From the NCBI GenBank assembly GCA_947685225.1, contig CANTUV010000009.1, forward strand, positions 9,610,001 to 9,674,000: DNA of 64,000 nucleotides, in the 5' to 3' direction. Under the pieces are notes generated by a model. The model was not told the DNA's origin and did no database searches. It saw only the letters and a program-made list of their open reading frames with translations. Source of the stretch: Garcia nutans (taxonomy: Eukaryota > Streptophyta > Magnoliopsida > Malpighiales > Euphorbiaceae). A program made the position numbers and the translations under genes. This document shows positions 21,644 through 31,546 of this stretch, in pieces; position 1 is the first letter of the stretch, and each line of letters starts with the position of its first letter.

Positions 21644-24430
21644 ATGGCTACTATTGAACAGATTAAAGCCTTGCTAGATGGACAGGTTAAGGAAATTGAA
21701 GCTAGAATGCAAGAGAGAATTGATGAAGCTTTAGCTGCCCAAAGGGTAGCCATCCTAGCTGAATTAGGAGGGGCACCAAAGACAGCCACTACTTCTGAAA
21801 ATTTGGGGAAAGAACCTATTGTGGGGCAAACTAGTACCCCCATGACTGCTCAGAACAATACCCCTGTCATCAATTTGGAGGATCCACCCTCTAAAAATGA
21901 AACTAATGAACTGAAAAAGAAACTTGAATTGCTTGAAAGGTCAATCACTGCCATGAAAACTCATAAAGAGGTGGTAGACATGGATTCCTTATCCTTGTTT
22001 CCCCAAGCTAGATTGCCTCCAAAATTCAAGATGCCTGGGATGGACAGATTTGATGGGACCACTTGCCCTAAAACCCATTTGAAGATGTATGTGGGGGCCT
22101 TGAGCCCTTGGGGTTTAAATGATGAGCTCTTTGCTCAACTCTTTCAACAATCCTTGACTGGGGCTGCCCTAAAATGGTTTGTAAGCCTGGACAGTGCTAA
22201 GATTAAGACCTGGGAAGACATCTGCAATGCATTTAACACTCAATACCACTACAATATTGAGGAGAATGTCACTAGAAGAGAACTTGAGACTACCAAACAA
22301 AACAACAATGAACCCTTCTCCTCGTTCCTTACGAGGTGGAGGGCAAAAGCCGCCCAAATGATCAATCGCCCTTCAGAACAGGAGCAGATTGATATTATAA
22401 TCAGGAATTTAAGGCCTATATATCAAGCTCAACTGCAAACCCAATATCTACCTACTTTCAAATCGCTCATTGCGACTGCAACCAAGGTAGAAGATTTGAT
22501 ACAATTGGGTAAGATAGTAGATGAGGGAGCTACTTCGAAATATAAAAAACAGGGCCAAACTGCTTCCTCAAGCAAAATCAATGAAGTGGCCAATATTGCC
22601 CCTGCGAATCCTTTACGTGTGGGCAATCTTGGGCAGAGAAATCAGCCAAGAAGGCAGTATACCGACCTTAGGGTGCCCCTTCATCTAGTGTTTAAAAAGG
22701 CCATGGAAGGGAAGTATTTGAAGCCTTTGGACCCAAGGCCACCTCCAAACCCATTACCCGCCAGTTATAAGGCCAATGAATATTGTGAATACCACCAAGG
22801 AAAAGGGCATAGAACAGATGCTTGCTGGACTCTGAAAAACCGCATCCAGGATTTGGTGGATAGGGGTGACATCATTCCTCTCAGAAGTCAACCGAACATT
22901 AATACTAACCCTTTGCCTAATCATTCCATCCACGCCATCACTGTGGAAGAAGAGCTATTTGATCCTTTCAAACTCCTCTTAGAAATGAATGAAATATGTG
23001 TGCTGGATCTGAATGACCTTGCTGAAGAAGTCGACACTTTGACAAGAAGCGGAAGGCAATATCAACCGCTTGACTTGGGAAAAGCCCCTGCAACCTCAAA
23101 CCACCCCCATAAGAAGACACCTGAACTAAATGAAGACCCTATCCTCACTCAGCTTAAACAAACTCAAGCTAAGGTGTCAATTTGGGAGCTCCTTGCTTCC
23201 TCATTCTCACACCGTCAGGCTCTCAGTGAAGCTTTGAGTCAGCTTGATACATCAGTAGACACAAGCCCAGAAGCTTTGGTAGCCACTTTGACCCAATCAA
23301 CCAAGACATTGAGTATCCGATTTTCTGATACGGACCTACCAGAAGATGGCAGTAAACACAATGATGCTCTATACATCACCATACAAACCGGGGGAAAGAC
23401 TGTTCCCATGGTTCTCATTGATAATGGGTCAGCCTTAAATGTATGTCCCTTAAAGGTAGCAAGCTGTCTGGGGTTGGAGGCTACAGATCTTACACCTTCT
23501 GATCAGATTGTTAGAGCATATGATAACACTCGAAGAGAAATTTTGGGTGTTGCCACTCTGGAAATCGTTATTGGACCGGTGAAAATGAGAGTGCCCTTCC
23601 AAGTCATTGATGTACCCGCGAGCTTTAATCTCCTCCTTGGAAGGCCGTGGATTCATCAGAGTAATGCTGTCCCTTCTTCATTACATCAAAAACTTAAGTT
23701 CCCTTTTGAAGGAAAAATCATCACTATCAAAGGTGACGCATGTGAAATCAACAAGAGAACCATGGATCAATCTCTTTTTGAGGTTGTTCCTGGCGAAACC
23801 GCCATGACCTTGACTGGTTTCCATTATGATACAGTCCAATGTATTGAAGGAGAAAAACCCAAAGGGCCATTTATCTTATATGATTTTGGAGAGGTCCAAA
23901 TCAATTGCCTGGTGGGAATGATGCTAAGGATAGGTCTGCTGCCTGGAATGGAAATGATAAAGTCTGGGAGGAGAACACCCGTGGTGCGGCCATGGGAAGA
24001 ACCTGAGAATAGGGGAACTTTTGGCCTAGGGTACAAATCCACAGATGAGGAGGTAGAAGAGTTTGAGCATGGAAGGAAGAAAAAGAAGAATTGGGGGGCA
24101 AGAAGCCTCAAAATGCGCCCTTATTTTAGAACTCTGAATGGTCACTTCTGCAAACCTGGGAAAACAGTTCCTTACTGTGGTTTCCAGGAGCCATTCTATT
24201 CTCCTATGACTGGGAAGCAGTTACCGGGTTTTGAGATGTTCACTGATGTTTTAGTGTTGAAGGAAGAAGAGCCAGAGCCTATAGCTGACCCACAAGTGGA
24301 AGATTTCATGCGGCCTAGTCTCTTTGATGAGGTTGCTATGATAACCAATTTTGAAAAAAAAAGGGACTTCACAAAGCTGATCAAGACTACAGATGGACCA
24401 CTGATGAACCGGTATGCCGAGGAGGGATAA
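21644..24430 (+). CDS. gag-pro: Gag-protease of the Tat element
   Basis: Start chosen at 21644, the first in-frame ATG; the frame is open from 21527, so a spliced or upstream start is possible. Uninterrupted for 928 codons to TAA at 24428. Capsid-like retrotransposon Gag domain around 22050-22410 (WGLNDEL...ALKWF...FNTQYH). Zinc-finger-like C-E-Y-H...GH-R-T-D-A-C around 22780-22820, the Tat form. Aspartic protease with active site D-N-G-S-A at 23420-23434 and the flap-distal LLLGRPWIH. Gag would form the particle that packages the RNA; the protease would process the polyprotein. The frame continues open after the TAA into pol. Confidence 0.9.
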   Translation: MATIEQIKALLDGQVKEIEARMQERIDEALAAQRVAILAELGGAPKTATTSENLGKEPIVGQTSTPMTAQNNTPVINLEDPPSKNETNELKKKLELLERSITAMKTHKEVVDMDSLSLFPQARLPPKFKMPGMDRFDGTTCPKTHLKMYVGALSPWGLNDELFAQLFQQSLTGAALKWFVSLDSAKIKTWEDICNAFNTQYHYNIEENVTRRELETTKQNNNEPFSSFLTRWRAKAAQMINRPSEQEQIDIIIRNLRPIYQAQLQTQYLPTFKSLIATATKVEDLIQLGKIVDEGATSKYKKQGQTASSSKINEVANIAPANPLRVGNLGQRNQPRRQYTDLRVPLHLVFKKAMEGKYLKPLDPRPPPNPLPASYKANEYCEYHQGKGHRTDACWTLKNRIQDLVDRGDIIPLRSQPNINTNPLPNHSIHAITVEEELFDPFKLLLEMNEICVLDLNDLAEEVDTLTRSGRQYQPLDLGKAPATSNHPHKKTPELNEDPILTQLKQTQAKVSIWELLASSFSHRQALSEALSQLDTSVDTSPEALVATLTQSTKTLSIRFSDTDLPEDGSKHNDALYITIQTGGKTVPMVLIDNGSALNVCPLKVASCLGLEATDLTPSDQIVRAYDNTRREILGVATLEIVIGPVKMRVPFQVIDVPASFNLLLGRPWIHQSNAVPSSLHQKLKFPFEGKIITIKGDACEINKRTMDQSLFEVVPGETAMTLTGFHYDTVQCIEGEKPKGPFILYDFGEVQINCLVGMMLRIGLLPGMEMIKSGRRTPVVRPWEEPENRGTFGLGYKSTDEEVEEFEHGRKKKKNWGARSLKMRPYFRTLNGHFCKPGKTVPYCGFQEPFYSPMTGKQLPGFEMFTDVLVLKEEEPEPIADPQVEDFMRPSLFDEVAMITNFEKKRDFTKLIKTTDGPLMNRYAEEG

Positions 24431-27400
24431 GCTGCTACAGTCAAACCTAGTCCTGTATCATACCCTGAACCCGAGTCTTGTACCGAGTCAAATCTCGAGT
24501 CAAACACCGAGTCAGAGTCCAGTTCTGAGTCTTCCTTATCTTCAGGAATAGAAAACCTTGATGTCAAAAATGATGTAACTCTGGAGAATGACTCCACCAT
24601 TATTAATGAAACTGTTCAAGTTCTTGGTTACCCTGTGTCTTTTGCTTTCCAAGTATTATCTAGCAAAAATGAAATAAATGAAATGAAAGAAATAAATGAA
24701 AAGATAATAATTGGCAAAGAAAATGAACATACATACATTGCATATGATTGTATGAATAAGGAACAGGTTGTCGAGTGCATCAGAAGATATGTTGACTGCT
24801 TCATGTGGAAGGCAAGTGATGTCACGGGAATAGACCCAGCAATAGCAGTTCATAAGATTCCGCTATACCCTGGTGCAAAGCCGGTTAAGCAGAAATTGAG
24901 AAGAATGAAGCCTGAATGGTCTTTGAAAATTAAAGAGGAGGTTGCCAAGCAACTGGATAATAGGTTCATAGAACCAATTGCCTATCCTTCCTGGTTAGCA
25001 AACATTGTGCCAGTCCCGAAGAAAGACGAAAAGGTCAGGATGTGTGTTGACTACAGAGATTTGAATAAGGCCTGTCCCAAGGACGATTTTCCACTACCAC
25101 ACATCGATTTGCTGATAGACAGGATGGCTGGGCATGTGATGGTTTCCATGACTGACCTCGCGGTTGGGTACAATCAGATCCTAGTTCACCCACCAGATAA
25201 AGAAAAGACAGCTTTCATCACAGAATGGGGCACTTTCTGCTGCAGGGTTATGCCTTTTGGGTTGATAAATGCAGGGGCTACCTACCAAAGGATGGCGACA
25301 ACAGTCTTTCATGACATGATTCACAAAGAAGTAGAGGTGTATGTTGATGATATGATTGTTAAGTCAAAATCTCCAGAAGAACACGTTGAAGCACTTGAGA
25401 AGTTCTTTTTTAGACTTCGCAAGTACAATTTGAAGCTTAATCCTGCAAAGTGCCTCTTTGGTGCAACATCAGGCTTATTTTTGGGATATTTGGTCAGCAA
25501 GAAGGGAATAGAAGTTGATCCAGCAAAGTCGAAGGCTATTCTGAAAATGCCTCCGCCAAGAACAGAAAAAGAAATTCGGGGCCTGCTAGGTAGATTACAG
25601 TATATCAGTCGATTCATATCGCAGTTGGCAGAGACTTGTGGTCCTATCTTTAAGCTACTAAGGAAAGGTGCTTCACAAGAATGGAATGAAGACTGCCAGA
25701 AGGCCTTCGACAAGATTAAAGAATACTTGTTAAGTCCGCCAATTCTTCAACCTCCCAAAATGGGAAAACCTCTGCTCTTGTATTTGTCTGTAACAAATGA
25801 AGCCATGGGTGCAATGCTAGCTCAAGAGGCCGAAGGTACAAAGGTAGAAAATGCAATTTACTACCTCAGCAAAAGGATGCTGGATTATGAGTTAAAGTAT
25901 AACAAGATTGAGAAGTTGTGTTTAGCCTTGTATTGGACTTGTACGAAGTTACAACACTACTTGCCTTCTTACACTACTTATGTCATCGCAGAACAGAGTC
26001 CCTTGAAATTCCTTATGGAGAGGCCTGTTTTGGACAGCAAAATGGCTAAGTGGGTGTCAACATTGGCAGCCTTTGACCTAAAATTCATTCAAAGGAAAGC
26101 TGTGAAAGGTGACGCAATAGCTGACCAATTAGCGGAATTACCCGTGAATGATGAGATGCGAGAAGTGGGTTTCCCTGACGAAGACCTCTTGAATGTGGAA
26201 AGGAATATTTGGGAGATGTATTTTGATGGGGCATCCAATTATCATGGAAATGGAATTGGGATTGTGTTCAAAACTCCTTGTGGAGAATACATTCCATTTG
26301 CAGTTAAACTTGACTTTAGCTGCACAAACAATGAAGTAGAATATGAAGCTTGCATCAATGGGCTTGAAGCCGCCCTCGAATTAGGGATTAAGAACCTAAA
26401 GGTCTACGGTGATTCTATTTTAATAGTATCACAAGCCTTAAGGAAATGGAAGATAAGAGAAGAGCGTTTGGTTCCTTACCTACAACGCCTTGATCATTTG
26501 GCACAACAATTCGATGATTTGTCCTTCGAATATCTCCCAAGAGCAAAGAATCAGTTTGCTGATGCCCTGGCTACTTTAGCTTCCATGATCAATATCAAGG
26601 AGGGGAAAGTCATTCGTCCATTGAAAGTTCAACTTCAGAAGCAACCTGCCCACATAATGCATTTGGCCCATGGTAAACCATGGTTTTGGGATATCAAAGG
26701 TTATCTCAAGGATGGAAGTTATCCGGAGGGATCATCAAAGGTTGATCAGAGGGCCATAAGGTAGCTAGCCACAGGTTACATCCTTAATGAAGATATCCTC
26801 TACAAGAGGAGTTGGAATGGAATGCACCTAAGATGTGTGAATGAAGCAGAGGCTAAGCAGATAATGGAAATGGTACATGGTGGCGAATCAGGACCACACA
26901 TGTATGGGATCGCCTTGGCTCGAAAAATTGCCAATCTAGGATATTATTGGTCTACCATGAATGCTGACTGTGTGGCATTTGTGCAAGAATGCCATCAGTG
27001 TCAGATATTTGCCAAGATGCAGAAGCAACCTCCCGTTGCCCTGAATCCGATCACTTCTCCATGGCCTTTCGCTACTTGGGGAATAGATATAATTGGCAAA
27101 ATACATCCAAAAGCATCAAATGGACATCAGTTTATCTTGGTAGCAGTGGATTACTTCACAAAGTGGGTTGAAGCAGCTTCCTATGCAGAATTAGACGCCA
27201 AAAAGGCAGCACAGTTTGTCCGAACCAACATCCTTTGTCGGTACGGAACGCCGTTTGAAATTATCACTGATAATGGAACTCATTTCCAAGCAGAATTTGC
27301 TAAGCTCTTGAAGGATAAGAATGTCCAGCATCATAAGTCCTCTCCTTATAGACCTGAAACAAATGGAACTGTAGAAGCAGCGAACAAGTCTATAAAGGTG

Positions 27401-27925
27401 ATCATACAAAAAATGATCAAGGAACATAGGCGTTGGCATGAGAAGTTACCGCTGGCTTTGTGGGGATATAGAACATCAATTAGAACTCCTACTGGGGCAA
27501 CCCCATATTCCCTGGTGTACGGAATGGAAGCTGTACTCCCCATTGAACTGGAAGTTCGATCGGCAAGGATAATTCAAGAAAGTCAGATAAATGAAGCTGA
27601 ATGGATCATCAATTATCATCACCAGTTGTTGGGTTTGGATGAAAAAAGACTTCAAGCTCTACATCGGATTCAAGGGTATCAGAAGCGAATGGCCAGACAT
27701 TTCAACAAAAAGGTCAAAGATCGAAAGTTGGAAGAAGGTTGTTTGGTTCTGAAAGAGATTAGAACACCTGTTACAGATCCTCGTGGGAAGTTTCGTCCTC
27801 ATTGGGCGGGACCCTACATTTTAAAGAAAATACTTTCCGGCGGAGCCGTCATCTTATCTGATTTGGATGGTCTGGAGTTCACAAACCCATGCAATCTGGA
27901 TCAATTAAAGAAATATTATGTATAA
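24431..27925 (+). pseudogene. pol: Tat pol: RT, two RNase H domains, integrase (one internal stop)
   Basis: Same frame as gag-pro, separated only by TAA 24428-24430, and broken by TAG at 26762-26764. RT carries VDYRDLNKACPKDDFPLP and YVDD (25340-25351). The first RNase H lacks the expected catalytic Asp (LYLSVTNEA) and is probably inactive, as in other Tat elements. A second, archaeal-type RNase H starts FDGAS (26222) and keeps E in NNEVEYEA, D in YGDS and D in FADALA. Integrase has an H...H...CHQC finger (about 26870-27005), WGID, TDNGTHF and a downstream E. Pol needs readthrough or splicing past the TAA. The 26762 stop is probably disabling. No ATG opens the 24431-24634 stretch. Confidence 0.9.
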
Positions 27926-28085
27926 TCATGCATTGTAAGGAACTACATTAGACCTGATTCTCGCAAACTAATTCGAGATATGTAGGCAGCTCTCCTTGAG
28001 CACGGTCTAAATTTTAATAAAAATCATTGGTTCATTTTTCTTTTGCCAACATTAAAAAAAAAAGAGAAAGAAAAGAAAGAAAAAT

Positions 28086-28227
28086 CCCGCTAAGTCGAAA
28101 ACCCACAAAGGGCGGCTTAGGCAATAGTGGGGCCCGCTAAGTCGAAAACCCGCAAAGGGCGGCTTAGGCAAGAATGGGTAAGAGCTCGCTAAGTTGAAAA
28201 TCCGAAAGGATGGCTTAGGCAAAAATT
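28086..28227 (+). repeat. three ~50-bp tandem repeats with hairpins
   Basis: Units start at 28086, 28133 and 28185. Each reads CGCTAAGTCGAAAACCC ... GGCTTAGGCA, so CTAAG and CTTAG can pair around a purine-rich loop. Tandem repeats between integrase and the 3' LTR are known in Tat elements and can seed satellites. Confidence 0.85.
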
Positions 28228-28346
28228 AGAGCAAGTAAATTAAATAGATAATGCTTGGAAAGCAAATGAAAGAGTCATTCCAAAAGGAGTCATTCATTCA
28301 TTCATTCAAAAAAAAAAAAAGCAGACAAAAGAGTCAATCCTAGGAT

Positions 28347-28565
28347 CTAAATCTTACGCCTCCTACGTGGGGCAGAGTCTTCGGTATCTTCCTTAGCTCC
28401 GGAACTCTCTGCAGCATCTGTCTTCTCCTCGTTAAGAGGAATCACCTCCTCACCCTCCAGCTCCTGCAACGATGCATGCCTCTTTGGCTTTTCAATTGGC
28501 CAAACTTCAGCTCTGTACTCTGGAGTAGGCTGGACAAGGGAAGGCTCAGCAAAAGGTCTGATCAT
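28347..28565 (-). CDS. antisense additional ORF of the Tat element
   Basis: 72 codons from an ATG on the minus strand; the frame is open further upstream to about 28633. The product is hydrophilic: a Pro/Glu-rich N-terminal half, an acidic Glu/Asp/Ser stretch, and the end RRRRKI. It has no recognised domain. It lies between integrase and the 3' LTR, opposite to gag-pol. Additional ORFs in antisense at this position have been described in Tat elements (e.g. Grande). The upstream TTTCTAAAG/T suggests it could be a terminal exon. Function unknown; coding is inferred from position and composition only. Confidence 0.45.
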   Translation of the reverse strand: MIRPFAEPSLVQPTPEYRAEVWPIEKPKRHASLQELEGEEVIPLNEEKTDAAESSGAKEDTEDSAPRRRRKI

Positions 28566-29178
28566 TTGATGATTCCTAACCCCAGTTTGAAGAGCAGCTC
28601 GAGTAACTCCGGAAATAATTTGGGGGCAACTTTAGAAAAATTCAAGTTCCTTCCCCAGTGGTGTGTGACTTCCTAGAGGATTATTTCTAAGTTCTTTACT
28701 AGAAATAATTACTGGTAGCAGTGCTTAGTGAAGCCTAGTATTACTTCTGGTTCATTACCAGAGCTAGTTCAAGTACATGTAAATGAAAGATTCCTAGAAT
28801 TTATTTCTAAGTTCTTTACTGGAAATAAATAAAAATTCCAATCCACCAATATTCCCCTAAGAGTGATGACAGAAAACAACCCACATCTACCCATATTGAT
28901 CCTTTCCACCTTTTGAAGACTCTTGGTTTAGTTGTGCATGCAATGGTTGGAAAGAAGCAAATAAATACCTTTATGAAAATAAAAGGGGACATCATGCATA
29001 CATATGTACTGTTTGTGCTAAACAAAAATGCAGGTACAAAAAAGTCAGAATACAATCAGAGAAAAATCAGAAGTGTTACAAGCAATCCAGAAATGCCAAA
29101 AGGTGGGTCTTTTACCCCTCGCTCAAAATTCGCTCTTCAGACGACCACTGGGCTCCACAAATCATTTTTATGGACCCC

Positions 29179-29190
29179 AGTGGGAGGCAA
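29179..29190 (+). other. polypurine tract of the Tat element
   Basis: AGTGGGAGGCAA immediately before the 3' LTR, which begins TGTGAACAC at 29192. Confidence 0.75.
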
Positions 29191-29191
29191 T

Positions 29192-30463
29192 TGTGAACAC
29201 TCGAATTTTGAGGCTCGGAAAGCCGGCTTCCTCAGACTGCAAAAGACCAAGCCAGACCGGATGACCACGGTGAAGTTAGCTGAAAGTATGTCTTCATGGT
29301 ACTTGAAACGTCCGGAACGACGCAAGGATCACAGGTATGGTCTCGGAATAATTTTTGGAGGTCCGCAACTCCCAGAAAATCAGTTTGAAAGGAAAAATGC
29401 TGATTTCGGTGCGATTTTTGGGGGTGAACCGCTGGGACCCGGCGGTCCGACCGCCGTCCGTGTCATTTTCCCATTTTTTCGGTTAGCCGCCCGGTCCGAC
29501 CGCCGTCCAGTCCGAATTTTGCCTATAAAATGCTACTAAGTTTTCAAAAAGGGGGGACTTTTTCGGGTGGGCCTCATGCTGTCGAATTCGTTTCACGCCT
29601 AAAAAACTCTTATTGGACTTTTATTTGCAAGAATCTAACCTCATGTGGCAGGGATTAAGAATCATATTTCAAGATCTAAGAAAACAAGACCTGGAACTTC
29701 GAAGTGGAAGGACCCTAAACAAGGTAGTATGATAATTTATCATTTGTCAATTTAAGCATGTCATAAAGCATCTTATCTTCTTCTTAATTTCTTTTCGGTC
29801 AAAGACCTAATCCTTTTAGGTCTAAGGCCTAATTAACTAATCAATCAACACTTCGGCATGAAGCCGCGAATCAATCAACCTTTTGGCACGGAGCCTAAAT
29901 TGTATTTTTTTGGGTACAAAATACCTAAATTTCACAATTAAAATCAATCTTTTGGCCAAAGGCCTAAATTGCATTATTTTGGTACAAAGTACCTAAATTT
30001 CACAAATTTGCACTAAGTGCTAAAATTAACAACTTTGGCAAAAAAAAACCCGACAAATGCACGAAGCATACACACACACATGCATGAAGCATAATTTTCA
30101 TCGCCTTTAAATAGGCTTTTCCGAACTACATGGGCTTTGATCTCTCATAAAAATGAGAGTATGTAGGCATATTTGAGATTCACCTCAAATAACAAGTCCG
30201 CAATTTACTAACAATCTATTCCTCTTCCTTTCTGTGTTCCTTTTGGATTCAATTTTAAATTGGCAAATTAATCAAATACATGACATAGTCCCCGAATCCT
30301 CCTTGGGTTCGTAGATTAGAAACCTTAACATTGGATGCATCAATTGGAGTCAAACAAGGGTTTTCTTAGTTTTTCCCTTTGAACAAAATAAACTGAGTGG
30401 CGACTCCCGACAACGAGTGAACTTTCATCCGAATCCTTTTCGGGTGGAAAACTGAGGTTCACA
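29192..30463 (+). repeat. 3' LTR of the Tat element (1272 bp)
   Basis: Nearly identical to 19203-20515 except for about 15-20 substitutions and two deletions in the dyad cluster. TATA at 29524-29530. Ends GGTTCACA before the TSD ATAAC. Confidence 0.95.
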
Positions 30464-30468
30464 ATAAC

Positions 30469-31491
30469 GGTCTCAATGAGCGATGAAGTTAGGATGCTAG
30501 AACTTCGAGCAACCACCCAATAAACTTGAGCTGCCACATATAACAAAGAGCTAAAAACCTAAAAAGAACAAAAGAGACAATGGTCAGCTCTCGCAGTGCT
30601 TCCTCGATGCTCAAAACCTTATGCAACCGCCCAGAAGAACCGAGTGACCGCATAAGTCCGAAAGATTTGAATCTAAGTGCCAATTATCTTGGACCAATGA
30701 TAACTAAACACGTGGATGAAGAAATTTGAATTCAATGGTAATTTTATGCCGAGCGACCGCACACCGAGCTGGAAGACCGCAAGAGACAAAAGTATGAGCA
30801 AAATGGATTCTATTAGACAATAAAATCTGACCGTTGGAATTAGCCATTACACAAAGCTTTTAAACCATGCAACCACCCACCAAGCTGAGCAACCGCACAC
30901 CAAGCCATAACCATAGAATTAGTAGAAAATAAGACTAAACATGTGGAAACCACCTCAAACGGCTACTTTAAGCCAAATTGCTATAAATGCCATATTAAAT
31001 TCATTTTTGTGGTTAGAGAATACATTGATTATTATTGTAACTTTATTGAATAACATTTTTCATTATCTTGCCTAAAGATCAAAGATCATAATCTTAAAGT
31101 GTTGAGTGTGAGCATTAAACACCATTAAAGTTTGAGTATGAGCTTAGAAACACTTAGGTTGTGAGAGTGAGCCTCGAAAAACTCTTATAAGGGTTTTAAT
31201 GATTGATCTCAAACCATTGTAATAGTTCGGTGTGAGCTAGTGAAAACACCAAGTTAGAGTTAAGCTTATAAAAACTCAAGACTAGTGAAACCTTAACAAG
31301 TTGTTAAAGAAGTGGACGTAGGATTGGGGTAAATCCAAACCATTATAACTCCATGTGTTCTTTCTTCTCTACTCTACTCAACCTTCATCTACATCTTCTT
31401 CATCTCTTGATTTTTGAATTTCAAATTTACTATCGCTCTTCATATCAACCAATTCAACCCTCCCCCTCTTGGTTGCTAGTTTAAGACAACA
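30469..31491 (+). repeat. SIRE-like 5' LTR, right piece
   Basis: Continues the LTR interrupted at 19202. It contains GAGCGACCGCA-type repeats (30610-30905), CTATAAATG (TATA at 30982-30988) and the end TTAAGACAACA. Its last 510 bp match 44191-44698. Confidence 0.88.
30982..30988 (+). promoter_or_regulatory. TATA box of the SIRE-like LTR
   Basis: TATAAAT about 75 bp after the last GCAACCGCA repeat. The same box opens the truncated 3' LTR at 44192-44198. Confidence 0.6.
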
Positions 31492-31493
31492 AT

Positions 31494-31505
31494 TGGTATC
31501 AGAGC
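31494..31505 (+). other. primer-binding site of the SIRE-like element
   Basis: TGGTATCAGAGC two bases after the 5' LTR, complementary to initiator tRNA-Met. Confidence 0.92.
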
Positions 31506-31546
31506 TGGTTAATTTCTTTAAACTTAAGTGTGAAATTTGATTCAAA

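Larger units (their letters stand above)
27926..29178 (+). other. 3' untranslated region of the Tat element
   Basis: 1.25 kb between integrase and the polypurine tract. It holds three tandem hairpin repeats (28086-28227), the antisense ORF (28347-28565) and a duplicated segment TTATTTCTAAGTTCTTTACT (28682-28701 and 28801-28820). Confidence 0.8.
19203..30463 (+). mobile_element. full-length Ty3/gypsy Tat-lineage element, TSD ATAAC
   Basis: Complete 11.26-kb element: LTRs 19203-20515 and 29192-30463, flanked by ATAAC at 19198-19202 and 30464-30468. PBS TGGCGACTCCACTGGGGA at 20519. Gag-protease and pol lie in one frame (21527-27925). Pol carries two RNase H domains before integrase, the mark of the Tat/Ogre lineage. 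The 3' region carries tandem hairpin repeats and a short antisense ORF, also known from Tat elements. The LTRs differ at about 15-20 sites plus two indels by eye, so insertion was recent. Target: the 5' LTR of the SIRE-like copia. Confidence 0.95.

Noticed and set aside
22169..28676. Many minus-strand or shifted ORFs across the Tat gag-pol (e.g. 23824-24111, 25321-25713, 27191-27439)
   Set aside because: Shadows of the sense reading frame; only the 28347-28565 ORF lies outside gag-pol and has its own context.
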